DNA of 64,000 bases from Thiocystis minor (GTDB lineage Bacteria; Pseudomonadota; Gammaproteobacteria; Chromatiales; Chromatiaceae), in NCBI RefSeq assembly GCF_016653465.1, contig NZ_NHSQ01000081.1, positions 1-64,000 of the forward strand, in the 5' to 3' direction. A program made the translations under genes and the position numbers. Within the stretch, counting starts at the first letter, position 1. Each line of letters opens with the position of its first letter. The notes below the pieces were generated by a model. The model saw only the letters and a program-made list of their open reading frames with translations, ran no database searches and was not told the origin of the DNA. Shown here piece after piece: positions 28,819-38,500 of the stretch.

Positions 28819-29441
28819 TATTCCTCGAAGAGGGTCGCGTCGCCCTTGCCAAGTCGCACCAGCGCCGGGGGGTCGGCGGTCATGTCGACCACAGTGGTCG
28901 GCTCCAGGCCGCAGAAACCGCCGTCGATCACTAGATCCACATGCTTATCGAGCAGCTCGCGCATTTCATAGGGATCCGTCAGCGGCTGGTCGTCATCCGG
29001 CAGGATCAACGTGGTGCTCAGGATGGGTTGATTGAGTTCGGTCAGCAGCGCGCGGCAGATTTCATGATCGGGCACGCGGATACCGATCGCCTTGCGTTTG
29101 GGGTGCAACAGGCGTCGCGGTACCTGCTTGGTGGCCTCGTGAATGAAGGTGTAAGGGCCGGGCGTCAAGGTTTTCAGCAGCCGGAACGCCTGATTGTCGA
29201 TGCGGGCATAGGTGGTGATCTCCGAAAGATCGCGGCAAACCAGGGTGAAATTGTGCTTGTCGTCCAGGCGACGGAGACGGCGAATCCGCTCCATGGCCGA
29301 TTTCTCGCCGATCTGACAGCCTAGGGCATAGGACGAATCGGTCGGATAGACGACCACGCCGCCTTCCAGCAGAATCTCGACCGCCCGGCGCACTAGCCGC
29401 GGCTGCGGATTTTCCGAGTGGATTTGAAAAAATTGCGCCAT
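28818..29441 (-). CDS. yciO: YciO family (Sua5/YrdC-like) protein
   Basis: YrdC-fold protein related to the threonylcarbamoyl-AMP synthase of tRNA t6A synthesis; the role of YciO itself is less clear. 207 residues with VVYPTDSSYALGCQIG, RRLDDKHNFTLVCRDLSE, TPGPYTFIHEAT and the C-terminal VDLVIDGG...PTTVVDMT. The spacing and the short length (no Sua5 domain) fit YciO. It lies between the PHP phosphatase gene and the M50 protease gene, as in many relatives. Confidence 0.9.
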   Translation of the reverse strand: MAQFFQIHSENPQPRLVRRAVEILLEGGVVVYPTDSSYALGCQIGEKSAMERIRRLRRLDDKHNFTLVCRDLSEITTYARIDNQAFRLLKTLTPGPYTFIHEATKQVPRRLLHPKRKAIGIRVPDHEICRALLTELNQPILSTTLILPDDDQPLTDPYEMRELLDKHVDLVIDGGFCGLEPTTVVDMTADPPALVRLGKGDATLFEE

Positions 29442-29452
29442 ATTTTAGTTAT

Positions 29453-30352
29453 TTATCCTCCCAGCGCTGTTCGGGACGCGCCGGGGTTGGCCAGTGCCGG
29501 GTCGGAGTCGCTCGCCAGATGGCGCCAATCATGCCAGATTGGCGTACAACCCTCCGGCAGCGTGGGAAGACGCCCGAGTTCGAGCCAGGGATTCTCCGGC
29601 CCGTGAAAATCCGATCCCGCCGAGGCGAGCAGACGTTGCTCACGGGCATGGCGCGCGAAGGTAAAGGCATCATCGCGACTGTGACTTCCCGTCACCACCT
29701 CGAGCGCCACCCCGCCGTGCTCGCGAAATTCGCCCAGCAGCGCCTGCACCCGCGTGCGGGTCAGCCCGTAGCGGGCCGGATGGGCAACCACCGCCTGACC
29801 GCCAGCCGCGCGGATCCAACCGACCGCCGCATCCAGGGTTGCCCATTGGCCAGCGACATAGCCCGGTTTACCATTGGTGAGAAAACGCTTGAAGACATCG
29901 CCAGTGTCGGCGGCCAGCCGCCGATGGACCAGAAAACGGGCAAAGTGGGTACGCCCAATCAGGATGCCGTTGGAAAGCGCCTTCGCCCCTTCGTAGGCTT
30001 GCGCAATCCCATGCTTTGCAAGTCGGCGCCCGATTTCCTCGGCCCGCCAGGCACGAAAGTTCATCAAACCCGCGAGACCGGTCCGAAGCACCGGATTGCC
30101 GATATCCAGATTCAAACCCACGATATGCACGGTGCGCGCACCCCAGGTGACCGAAATCTCGACGCCTGGAACCAGCGCGATACCCAGTTCGCGCGCCACC
30201 GCGCCGGCTTCCGCCAGCCCCTCGGTCGTGTCGTGATCGGTGAGCGCCAAAACGGTTACGCCAGCCGCCGCGGCTCGCCGCACCAACAGGCCAGGTGTCA
30301 GAGTACCGTCGGATGCCGTCGAGTGCGTATGTAAATCATAGATTGGGTTCAT
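29453..30352 (-). CDS. rnm: PHP-domain 3',5'-nucleotide phosphatase / RNase AM
   Basis: PHP-domain metal-dependent phosphoesterase of the YciV/TrpH family, in E. coli a 5'-3' exonuclease that trims 5S and 23S rRNA and hydrolyses pAp-type nucleotides. The 299 residues hold the metal motifs DLHTHSTASDG (near the N-terminus), ALTDHDT, VPGVEIS, VAHPARYG and SAGSDFHG. ATG 30352 fits the family N-terminus; the open frame extends upstream without homology. First gene of the rnm-yciO-protease-trpS-scpAB series. Confidence 0.9.
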   Translation of the reverse strand: MNPIYDLHTHSTASDGTLTPGLLVRRAAAAGVTVLALTDHDTTEGLAEAGAVARELGIALVPGVEISVTWGARTVHIVGLNLDIGNPVLRTGLAGLMNFRAWRAEEIGRRLAKHGIAQAYEGAKALSNGILIGRTHFARFLVHRRLAADTGDVFKRFLTNGKPGYVAGQWATLDAAVGWIRAAGGQAVVAHPARYGLTRTRVQALLGEFREHGGVALEVVTGSHSRDDAFTFARHAREQRLLASAGSDFHGPENPWLELGRLPTLPEGCTPIWHDWRHLASDSDPALANPGASRTALGG

Positions 30353-30560
30353 CGGTCTAGTGTACCCGAAGGCGGGAGACCGCGTGAGCGCGGAACCCAG
30401 ACGGAGACACATCGAGTTGCTATGCTTTTGCACCAAGTCCCAACCAAACGTCGTGATTAACGCAAGGTTGCGGCCACTCACAACCCTGCAATTCACTCTG
30501 GATCCGGCATAAGCTCAGGCGCAATTGTGCCGTCTTTTTGTTAAGAGATGCTCGACCATC

Positions 30561-31307
30561 ATGCTGCCACCTATCGATATGTCCTACATCGCGGATCAGC
30601 TCGTCGAACCGGGCGACGAGATTCAACGTGCCTTCGATGAGTCGAAGACGCCCATCGAGCCAAACCCCCGGGTGCTTTTGATTGGACTCGAACGTTTATT
30701 AGACATCCTCCGCGCTGCCGAAAAGGAGAGCCTGGCGGACTCCGCCGAAGCGCTCCGCTCTGCAACCGGATCGGAACCCTCGGCTCTCCTCGATCACGGG
30801 ATCGATCTGCTCCTCCAACTCGCGGAGCTTGGCAAGCGGCTCGATCTACCGCTTCAGGCGCGCACGCTTGAGCAACTCACACTCCCGCTCTGCTGTTGGA
30901 TACTCCGCCGGGGCGGCGAGTTGCCGCATCCGGAACCCGTGATCAACGCTGCCGCTCAGTTGGCCAACAGCCTGCGCGAACCCGATCAGTTAGTGGAACT
31001 CTTCGGACTCATGAACGAGATCATCGACGGCATTGGCCTCGAACGCGCGATGGAGTCGGAGACGACAAATCCCGCGCGGCCCTGGCGCGTCTTACTCCTG
31101 AACCGCGGCATCGTTGCCACCCGCAGCCATCAGCCATCCCTGATGGAGAACGCCTTCGATGCCATCGTCGAGCATCTACCGGAAGACGCTCCGGATTTTT
31201 TCCGGGAAGGTATCGGACAGATGGAAGCGCTGAACTACCCGGCACAGGTGCGCGAGGTCATGCAGCGCTACTTCGATCGCTGGAGTACGAGGCAGCGGCT
31301 GCACTGA
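30561..31307 (+). CDS. Hypothetical protein, all-helical
   Basis: 248 residues from ATG 30561, no signal peptide or membrane segment. It is rich in Leu, Glu and Ala with predicted helices throughout (ERLLDILRAAEKESLADSAE, HGIDLLLQLAELGKRL, QLVELFGLMNEIIDGI, VREVMQRYFDRW). I do not recognise a family. It is flanked by the divergent rnm operon and by a convergent methyl-accepting chemotaxis gene. The codon use looks ordinary for the window. The start could also be GTG 30525, but this adds 12 residues with an unlikely composition. Confidence 0.65.
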   Translation: MLPPIDMSYIADQLVEPGDEIQRAFDESKTPIEPNPRVLLIGLERLLDILRAAEKESLADSAEALRSATGSEPSALLDHGIDLLLQLAELGKRLDLPLQARTLEQLTLPLCCWILRRGGELPHPEPVINAAAQLANSLREPDQLVELFGLMNEIIDGIGLERAMESETTNPARPWRVLLLNRGIVATRSHQPSLMENAFDAIVEHLPEDAPDFFREGIGQMEALNYPAQVREVMQRYFDRWSTRQRLH

Positions 31308-31377
31308 CTCAAATCGTGTCCGAGCGGTTGCAACCCGCCGGCGCTGGGCGGCAAGGAGTTGGGCTGCAAGGCGCGGT

Positions 31378-33012
31378 TCAGGTCCGGAATCTCCCGGCCT
31401 GATCCCGCAACTCGCCGGCAAGCCGGGTCAGTTGCCGACCGGCCGCCTCCAGTTGAGTCATCCCTGCGCTGCCTTCATGGGTTGCATCGCTAATCGCGAC
31501 GATCCCCTGGTTGATTTCATTGGCCACCGCCGTCTGTTCCTCGGCGGCGCTCGCAAGTTGGATCATAGTCGCGGAAATCCCGTCGACGGCCGTCGTGATC
31601 GCCTCAAGCGCCCGACCGGCCTGACCGGCCGTTTCCATGGACGCTTGGGCGCTCTGGCGACTGCTGCCCATCTCCCCGCCCGCCTGTCGCGAACGCTGCT
31701 GCAAGCGCGCCACCATCGCCTCGATCTCGCGGGCCAAATCCTGGGTGCGCTGCGCGAGTGCGCGCACTTCATCGGCGACGACCGCGAAGCCGCGTCCCTG
31801 TTCGCCCGCCCGCGCGGCCTCGATGGCCGCATTGAGCGCCAACAGGTTCGTCTGCCGGGCCACGCCCTGGATCACCTCCAGAACCTGGCCAATGCCGAGC
31901 GCGTCCTGTTCCAGCGAGTGAATCGTCTCCGCTGCGGCGGCGATTTCCCCGGCCAACGCGGACATGGCGCCGCTCGTCTCGAGAACCGCTCCCCGACCTT
32001 GAGCGGCCAGCGTCTTGGCCTGCCGCGCGGAGTCGGCCGCGGACGCGGTGTTGCGGGCTACCTCCTCGGCCGATGCGGTCATTTCCTGCATGGCCGTGGC
32101 GACCTGCTCGGTTTCCATGGATTGCCGTTGAGCCACGTCGCGGGCCGCCACCAGATTCTCCGACATCTGCCCGGTCGCCACGGAGAGCGTGATGGCCGAC
32201 CCGCCGAGGCGTTCGACCACTTCCCGCAGCCGCTCAACCATTCGGTCGAACTCGCGCGCGATGTCGCCGATCTCATTGGGCGTATCCAGAATCGCGCCGG
32301 TGGAGAGATCCGATTGTTCGAGAATATGGGTCATGGCGCGTCGGAGACTGCTGAGCTGCCGTGTGATCGAGCGGTAGTAAAGCCATCCCAGGATGCCCAC
32401 GAATAGCACGGCGGTGAGAGACAGACCGGCAAAGGCACGCCGGGAGGCTGTATAGAGGCCATGGGCGTCTTCCCGCTCCTGGCGGGCGACATCCAACTGC
32501 AAGTCCACCAGCGCGGCGATCGTTTGACTGATGGGGTCGATTTGATCGTATAAAGGACCGTCGAAATCCGCCAAACGGTTGGCGACCCCGCCCCGCATCC
32601 CTCGCAGTCGCTTCACCAACCTGTCGATCACGGCATCGGCCTGGACAAAACGCTGCCGCGCTTCGTCGACCAGACGCTGTTCTTCCGCCGTGAGTTGCGT
32701 CTGGAGATAGGCATTCCACCGCTCGCGAATCCGCCCTTGCGCCTGATCAATGCTGTGCAGCGCCTGCTCGGCGGTAAAGCGGCCGGCGTTGGCCTTGTTG
32801 ACCGCATCGATGACGAAGACCGCATAATCGTCGGCGATGGTCTTCAGATCCTGCAACGGCACCACCCGATCCAGATAGATACGGTCGACCCCTTCATTGA
32901 CCTGTCGTAAAAGATCCGCTGCCAATACCCCGATCAGGAGCATGACAACACTGGGAACCAGTGCCAGCATCGCGAGTTTCGTGCTAATTTTTGCGTGATC
33001 GATCAACTTCAT
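31378..33012 (-). CDS. Methyl-accepting chemotaxis protein
   Basis: 544-residue transmembrane chemoreceptor. N-terminal membrane helix (about 14-36, [19 protein letters not shown]), a helical periplasmic sensor of about 160 residues (four-helix-bundle type, [17 protein letters not shown]), a second membrane helix ([16 protein letters not shown]), a HAMP domain, and a cytoplasmic signalling domain with the conserved hairpin tip ([20 protein letters not shown], then [15 protein letters not shown]). It ends without a C-terminal CheR/B-binding pentapeptide. The ligand is unknown. ATG 33012 is chosen because the membrane helix follows directly. Confidence 0.93.
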   Translation of the reverse strand: MKLIDHAKISTKLAMLALVPSVVMLLIGVLAADLLRQVNEGVDRIYLDRVVPLQDLKTIADDYAVFVIDAVNKANAGRFTAEQALHSIDQAQGRIRERWNAYLQTQLTAEEQRLVDEARQRFVQADAVIDRLVKRLRGMRGGVANRLADFDGPLYDQIDPISQTIAALVDLQLDVARQEREDAHGLYTASRRAFAGLSLTAVLFVGILGWLYYRSITRQLSSLRRAMTHILEQSDLSTGAILDTPNEIGDIAREFDRMVERLREVVERLGGSAITLSVATGQMSENLVAARDVAQRQSMETEQVATAMQEMTASAEEVARNTASAADSARQAKTLAAQGRGAVLETSGAMSALAGEIAAAAETIHSLEQDALGIGQVLEVIQGVARQTNLLALNAAIEAARAGEQGRGFAVVADEVRALAQRTQDLAREIEAMVARLQQRSRQAGGEMGSSRQSAQASMETAGQAGRALEAITTAVDGISATMIQLASAAEEQTAVANEINQGIVAISDATHEGSAGMTQLEAAGRQLTRLAGELRDQAGRFRT

Positions 33013-33240
33013 GGGTAGTTCACCTAAAAAACATTTCGCAACGGCCGAAACCGCGCGTGACGCGCCCTGCATTGCCGTCAGGACGAAAGCGGTCGGGCCG
33101 CTCGCCTCTGACGAGGTGGCGCGATATCGTAAACCTTCCGCACCGCGCGGATCACACACAAATCCGTTACAGGTTGATTTGCAAGGAATCGATCACGATC
33201 TGCGATTCCTGCCGATCAAGCAAGCCCGGGACGGACCGCT

Positions 33241-34148
33241 GCGCCGGAGGCGCAGCGCGTCGGCATGGTGCTCCAGGATTTCGCGCTCTTTCCGCATCTG
33301 TCGGTGGAACGCAACATCGGCTTCGGGCTGCGGCACCTCCCGCGCCGCCAACGCGCCGCCCGCGTCGGCGAACTGCTGGAACTGGTTGGTCTGCAACCGG
33401 CCGCCCGCCAGTATCCGCATCAACTCTCGGGCGGCATGCAGCAACGGGTGGCGCTGGCGCGGGCCATGGCGCCGCGTCCGGCGATCCTGCTTCTGGATGA
33501 GCCGTTCTCCAGCATGGACGCGGAGCTGCGCGAGCAACTGGCGCGCGAGGTGCGCGAGGTTCTGCAACGCGAGGGGGTGACCGCCATCCTGGTCACGCAC
33601 GATCAACTGGAAGCCTTCGCCATGGCCGACCAGATCGGCGTGCTGGGGCAGGGCGAGATCCATCAATGGGACACGGGTTCGAGCTGTATCACGAACCGGC
33701 CGACCGCTTCGTCGCCGATTTCATCGGACAGGGGGTCATCCTGCCCGCCACGGTGGTGGACGGGACGCGGGTCAAGACCGAGCTGGGACGGGTGGCCGGG
33801 GAGCATGGGCATGGTCTGACCACCGGCACGGACGCCGAGGTGCTGATCCGCCCGGACGATCTGCTGTATGACGAATCCAGTCCACGCCGCGCCACCGTGA
33901 CCGAGCGCGCCTTCCGCGGCGCCGAATATCTCTACACCTTGCGGCTCGCGAGCGGCACCCAGGTTCCGTGCCTGGTTCCGAGTCATCATCAACATGCCAT
34001 CGGCGATGAAATCGGCATCCGGCTGGAGGCCAGGCATCTGGTGGTTTTCCCACGGATGGCAACGGATCTCCAGAGAGATAAATTGCCCGAAAGACTCACC
34101 ACACAAATATTTTCCGACCCTGGATATAAACCGCGTCAATTCACTTAA
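33241..34148 (+). pseudogene. Decayed ABC transporter ATPase (FbpC/AfuC-like)
   Basis: From about 33241 the + strand encodes the middle of an ATP-binding subunit of the Fe3+/putrescine type: APEAQRVGMVLQDFALFPHL (Q-loop), signature LSGGMQQRVALARAMA, Walker B ILLLDEPFSS and TILVTHDQ-like AILVTHDQLEAF. The whole N-terminal part with Walker A is missing. At 33675-33677 the frame shifts by one base (a G-run apparently short by one G), after which the other frame continues with ELYHEPADRFVADFIGQG and the TOBE-like C-terminus to the stop at 34148. No permease or binding-protein genes are nearby. The 5' loss plus the frameshift make it a pseudogene. Confidence 0.85.
34128..34137. repeat. Single copy of the AAACCGCGTC repeat core
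   Basis: Matches the arm core of the repeat seen at 3214-3223 exactly; it lies in the last codons of the ABC pseudogene and about 50 nt before pap. Confidence 0.45.
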
Positions 34149-34184
34149 ACTGCATCCCGAGTCCCGATTGCGAGGTATTGATCC

Positions 34185-35765
34185 ATGTTCGAGGCAACCA
34201 AGGTCGGCCGCTCGGTCAGCAAGGAAGATTACAAGGAGCAGCAGGAAGAACTGCGCACCCAACTGCTAGGCGTGCAGAGGGATCTGAAAGCATCCAACAT
34301 CCCGGTGATCGTGCTGGTCTCCGGTGTCGAGGCGGCAGGCAAGGGCGAGGTGGTCAACCGCCTCAACGAGTGGCTCGATGCGCGCGGCGTGCAGACCTTC
34401 GCCTTCTGGGACGAGTCCGACGAAGAACGCGAGCGTCCTCGCTACTGGCGTTTCTGGCGTTCGATGCCGCCGCGCGGCGAAATTTCGATCCTGTTCGGCG
34501 GCTGGTATCAGACCCCCATCGAACATCGTTTCAAAGGCCACTGCACCGATGCGGAACTGGACGGCGAACTGAATCGCATCGTGGACTTTGAGCGCATGCT
34601 GATCCAGGACGGCGCCTTGATCGTCAAGTTCTGGTTCCATATGTCCGAGCCGGATCAGAAGGCCCGCCTGAAGGAACTCTCCCGCGATGACAAGAGCCGC
34701 TGGAAGATGGTGCCGGACAAGAGCAAATTCTCCGAGCATTACGCCGCCTTCGAGCAAGTCGCCGAGCGAGTCATCCTGCACACTGACCGGGGCGTCTCGC
34801 CCTGGTACCTGATCGAGGCCGGCGACCGGCGCTATCGTGATCTCACCGTGGGCAAAACACTGTTGCACGCCATCCGCTCGCGGCTTGGCGAACCCACCGC
34901 CGAGGATCAAAACAACACGCTGACGGGGCCGGATCTGCCAAGCAGCGCGAGTGCCCAGATCACCCTGCTCGACCAACTGGATCTGTCGCTGGCCATCTCT
35001 CGCGACGATTATAAGACCGAGCTGAAACGTCTGCAGACCGAGATCAACGAACTCGCCTGGACCGCCTACAACAAAAAGCGTTCGACGGTCCTCATGTTCG
35101 AAGGGGTGGACGCAGGTGGTAAGGGCGGCGCGATCCGGCGGATCACCAACGCCATTGATGCCCGTCTCTACCGAGCGATCCCGGTCGCGGCGCCCACCGA
35201 CGAGGAAAAGGCCCATCATTATCTGTGGCGTTTCTGGCGGCACATCCCGCGCGCCGGCTATATCACGCTCTATGATCGTTCCTGGTATGGCCGGGTACTG
35301 GTCGAGCGGGTCGAGGGCTTTGCCGGCGATGCCGAATGGCGGCGCGCGTACTCGGAGATCAATCGATTCGAGGAGCAACTGGTCGACAGTGGTGTGATCC
35401 TGCTCAAATTCTGGCTGCACATCAGCCAGGAGGAACAACTCAAGCGTTTCAAGGACCGGGAAAATGTCCCCTATAAACGCTACAAGATCACCGAGGACGA
35501 CTGGCGCAACCGCGAAAAGTGGCCGTATTACAAAGAAGCCGTCAACGAGATGGTGGTCCGTACCAGCACCAAGCACGCGACCTGGACCCTGGTCGAGGGC
35601 AATGACAAACCCTATGCGCGCGTCAAGGTGATGCGCACCATCTGCGACAATCTGAGAGATGCGCTCCAGCGGGAACCTGTTCCCACCGTTGGTTACGTCC
35701 CTTGCGGGGACAAGCGGATCGTGGAGACGAGAAAATCAAACGGGGACTCCAACGGGGGGAAGTAA
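34185..35765 (+). CDS. pap: Polyphosphate:AMP phosphotransferase (two-domain PPK2)
   Basis: Class II PPK2 enzyme that uses polyphosphate to phosphorylate AMP to ADP. The 526 residues contain two fused PPK2 domains; the Walker A loops are GVEAAGKG (47-54) and GVDAGGKG (about residues 305-312), and the second has YDRSWYGRVLVERVEGF, the catalytic lid. The first domain is less conserved, as in other two-domain members. GAGG lies about 12 nt before ATG 34185. The last 29 or so residues (PTVGYVPCGDKRIVETRKSN onwards) look foreign to the family and run into a series of stem-loops, so the 3' end may have been replaced. Confidence 0.92.
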   Translation: MFEATKVGRSVSKEDYKEQQEELRTQLLGVQRDLKASNIPVIVLVSGVEAAGKGEVVNRLNEWLDARGVQTFAFWDESDEERERPRYWRFWRSMPPRGEISILFGGWYQTPIEHRFKGHCTDAELDGELNRIVDFERMLIQDGALIVKFWFHMSEPDQKARLKELSRDDKSRWKMVPDKSKFSEHYAAFEQVAERVILHTDRGVSPWYLIEAGDRRYRDLTVGKTLLHAIRSRLGEPTAEDQNNTLTGPDLPSSASAQITLLDQLDLSLAISRDDYKTELKRLQTEINELAWTAYNKKRSTVLMFEGVDAGGKGGAIRRITNAIDARLYRAIPVAAPTDEEKAHHYLWRFWRHIPRAGYITLYDRSWYGRVLVERVEGFAGDAEWRRAYSEINRFEEQLVDSGVILLKFWLHISQEEQLKRFKDRENVPYKRYKITEDDWRNREKWPYYKEAVNEMVVRTSTKHATWTLVEGNDKPYARVKVMRTICDNLRDALQREPVPTVGYVPCGDKRIVETRKSNGDSNGGK

Positions 35766-35866
35766 CCATCCCCCGTCAGAGCGGGGGCTTTGAATTCGTG
35801 AGCCGCTCGCAGCGGCAAGGGGTCGCTAACGCGGCCCCACGGTTCTTGGGCCGCCTAAAGGCGGCA
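35758..35866 (+). other. Four consecutive stem-loops at the pap 3' end; possible IS200/IS605-type or structured-RNA relic
   Basis: Four hairpins in about 100 nt: CCCCCG-CGGGGG (35770-35787, loop TCAGAG); GCCGCT-AGCGGC (35802-35816, loop CGC); GGGGTCGC-GCGGCCCC (35819-35838, loop TAAC, one G-U type mismatch); GCCGCC-GGCGGC (35850-35865, loop TAAA). The first is followed by CTTTGAATTC. Right ends of IS200/IS605 elements, and the guide-RNA scaffolds that overlap the 3' end of tnpB, have dense hairpins of this sort, and the odd C-terminal codons of pap could derive from such an end. No transposase is present. Confidence 0.45.
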
Positions 35867-35973
35867 GATCAGCGCCACAGATTCAACTGTTCTAATCGCT
35901 GATCCTCGGCCTCTTGGCGCTGGATGTAGGTATCGAGGCTGCCATCAGCCTGACCGCGCCAGAGTTGAAGACG

Positions 35974-36540
35974 TCATTGGCTGACTGGCACGTAAGGCAC
36001 ATAGTAGAGCCAGGCATCCTGATCGACCTTGAGGTCGATGAGGCTGGTGTTGCGGACATCGAGGTGGACATAGATGGGTGTACCGGCCGGGATGACGATT
36101 CCATAACCGGTCGGAAAGGTGATGCTGGTGTTGGTGATATTGGAGCCCAGATAGGTGCTTCCGGAGGTCGCGCCATAGTCGAGCAACCCAGGTCCGGCGT
36201 ATTTCATCCGAAAGATGCAGCCTTGAGCTTCGCCGCCGTTGCATTGGTACATTTCGGGACGGGTGCTGACTTCCAGATCCGTGTAAAGGGCGATGTCCGC
36301 CTGCTCGGCGACCGACACGCCCAGGATGGCGACCGCGGTGCTGGGGGTCCAGACGCCCGCGCGGTCAACGTGACAGGTTTCGCCGCGGTGGCACAGACCC
36401 GTGGTCGCTTTAATGACCGCGGTCTTCAGGGGTTGGATGTCTCCTGCACTGGCGATGGTCGCCAGACTGAGAAGCATCAGGGCCGCGGGAGAGACCCAGC
36501 GCGTCGCTTGAGTGGTCGTTCTGTTCTGCATCAATCTCAT
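35974..36540 (-). CDS. Secreted protein of unknown function
   Basis: 188 residues from ATG 36540. Signal peptide at the N-terminus (WVSPAALMLLSLATIASA, cleavage near residue 34). The mature part is small, beta-rich (GSTYLGSNITNTSITF, GYGIVIPAGTPIYVHLDV), with four cysteines (TGLCHRGETC and QCNGG...GC) that could form two disulfides. No family is recognised. It is monocistronic, between pap and the convergently placed but divergent ABC gene; its promoter should lie in the 36541-36700 gap shared with that gene. Confidence 0.7.
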   Translation of the reverse strand: MRLMQNRTTTQATRWVSPAALMLLSLATIASAGDIQPLKTAVIKATTGLCHRGETCHVDRAGVWTPSTAVAILGVSVAEQADIALYTDLEVSTRPEMYQCNGGEAQGCIFRMKYAGPGLLDYGATSGSTYLGSNITNTSITFPTGYGIVIPAGTPIYVHLDVRNTSLIDLKVDQDAWLYYVPYVPVSQ

Positions 36541-36703
36541 GTTCAGGTCCGAATGGTTTGCGGAATCAAGAGTCTGGAAGTTGCCGCACGGCAAGTCGTG
36601 TGTCTACGCTATACTGCGCCGGCAGCATAGCCACTCGCACTCAACCAGCCCGGCACCCTAACCCGAGGCGGCCCTCTCTCCTAACACTTTCTAGACTCCC
36701 GCA

Positions 36704-38500
36704 ATGCGTACCGTCTGGTCCACTTTGAATAAACTCGGGGTACCCATCACCCCCGTCATCTGGCAACGCTTCTTCCAGATGATGCTGGATCTCGGTCGCT
36801 CCGAAGTTGGCGGAAAGGCCCGCCTTCTGTTCGCGCTTCTGATCATTTTTCTCTTTGCGATCAATGGATTGAACGTTCTGAATAGTTACGTCAATCGAGA
36901 CTTCATGACCTCGATCGAAAACCAGAACATGGACGGGTTCGTCTTTTACGCCGTGATGTATCTTCTCGTCATCGGAATCGCCACGGTCGTTGCCGTACTC
37001 TATCGCTACGCGGAAGAGAGTCTGGGCCTTCTGTGGCGAAAATGGCTGACGCGCCATGCCATTGACCGATATCTGGATGACCGGATCTACTTTCGGCTGC
37101 ACACCACTGGCGAGTTGACGAATCCGGATCAGCGGATCTCCGAGGACATCCGGGCGCTCACCGCCACCACGCTCTCCTTCACCCTGATGTTCCTGAACGC
37201 CACCTTTACGGTCGTGGCCTTCTCCGGGGTGCTGTGGAGCATCAGCCCACTCCTGTTCGTGGTGGCCGTCGCCTACTCCATCCTGGGTTCACTGCTCGCC
37301 ATCTATCTGGGCAAACCCCTGGTCAAGCTCAATTACAATCAGCTCGACCGGGAGGCCAATTTTCGCTCGCGCCTGGTCCATGTGCGGGAGAATGCGGAGT
37401 CCATCGCCCTGTTGCGCCGTGAGGGACGGCTCAAGGCCCGTCTGCGCGATCGCCTGGATGACCTGACCGCGAATTTCCAGCGCATCATCCTGATCAATCG
37501 CAATCTGGGCTTTTTTACCACCAGCTATAATTATTTGATTCAGATCATCCCTGCACTGATCGTGGCCCCACTTTTCATCAAGGGCCATGCGGACTTTGGC
37601 GTGATCACCCAATCCGCGGTGGCATTTACGCATCTGCTCGGTGCCTTTTCGCTGATCATCACCCAGTTTCAGTCCATTTCAGCCTATACGGCGGTGGTGG
37701 CAAGGCTCAATGCACTGCGCGATGCCATGATCCAGGAGCGCCCTGCTCGCTCGCCAACCGTTGAATTCAGCGAGGACTGCGGTAGCGTGGCCTTCGAGCA
37801 ACTGACCCTTTACGAGCCTCGTGACGGGCGGATCCTGGTCAAGGATCTGAGTCTGTCCATCCCCGCGGGGATCTGTCTTCTAGTCCGCTCGACGAGCGAA
37901 TCCGCGGAGAAGGCACTCTTCCGGGCGACCGCCGATCTCTGGCACCAGGGCGAGGGACGTATCCTGCACCCTGGCCATGACGCGATTTTCTTCTTGCCGG
38001 AACGCCCCTATCTACCGCCGGGCACTCTGCGGGAGGTGCTGTTGCGCACCGGACAGGAAAATGGCATCCCGGACTGGAAGATCCGCGCCAGCCTGAAAAG
38101 CCTGACTCTTGAGCACGCTCTGTTAAAAGCTGGCGGGCTCGACACGGAGCAGAACTGGTCGGATCTTCTGTCGCTCAGCGAGCAGCAGCGACTAGCCTTC
38201 GCGCGCGTGCTGCTCGCCGCGCCGCGCTTCGTCTTCCTGGACCACCCCAGTCGTTCACTCAGCGAATGCGCGGTCGGCGAACTGCTGAATCTTTTGCGCT
38301 ATCAGGACATCACCTATCTGACCCTGGGCGACGCGGCGGATGACCCACGTTTCTATGACCGATTGCTGGAGATCGCGGAGGACGGCTCCTGGCGGCTGAG
38401 TCCGCCCGGCGGATCGAAGACGATCGGGAATAACTCCGGCGCGGCGGCGAACGTCACGATTCCAAAGGCCTCGCCAAAACCCGATGGAGGCCCGCCATGA
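36704..38500 (+). CDS. SbmA/YddA-like ABC transporter with degenerate ATPase domain
   Basis: 598 residues: six-helix membrane domain of the SbmA/BacA-YddA family (about 20-340; GLLWRKWLTRHAIDRYLDDR, NPDQRISEDIR, REANFRSRLVHVRENAESIA), then an ABC ATPase-like domain. In the latter, Walker A is lost (CLLVRSTSESAEKALFRA at 391-408 in place of GxxGxGKS), the Walker B catalytic Glu is His (FLDH, 511-514) and the H-loop His is replaced (LGDA, 541-544). The signature LSLSEQQRLAFAR (489-501) is kept. It can hardly hydrolyse ATP as a homodimer. The stop overlaps the bglA-type gene start (ATGA). Confidence 0.85.
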   Translation: MRTVWSTLNKLGVPITPVIWQRFFQMMLDLGRSEVGGKARLLFALLIIFLFAINGLNVLNSYVNRDFMTSIENQNMDGFVFYAVMYLLVIGIATVVAVLYRYAEESLGLLWRKWLTRHAIDRYLDDRIYFRLHTTGELTNPDQRISEDIRALTATTLSFTLMFLNATFTVVAFSGVLWSISPLLFVVAVAYSILGSLLAIYLGKPLVKLNYNQLDREANFRSRLVHVRENAESIALLRREGRLKARLRDRLDDLTANFQRIILINRNLGFFTTSYNYLIQIIPALIVAPLFIKGHADFGVITQSAVAFTHLLGAFSLIITQFQSISAYTAVVARLNALRDAMIQERPARSPTVEFSEDCGSVAFEQLTLYEPRDGRILVKDLSLSIPAGICLLVRSTSESAEKALFRATADLWHQGEGRILHPGHDAIFFLPERPYLPPGTLREVLLRTGQENGIPDWKIRASLKSLTLEHALLKAGGLDTEQNWSDLLSLSEQQRLAFARVLLAAPRFVFLDHPSRSLSECAVGELLNLLRYQDITYLTLGDAADDPRFYDRLLEIAEDGSWRLSPPGGSKTIGNNSGAAANVTIPKASPKPDGGPP

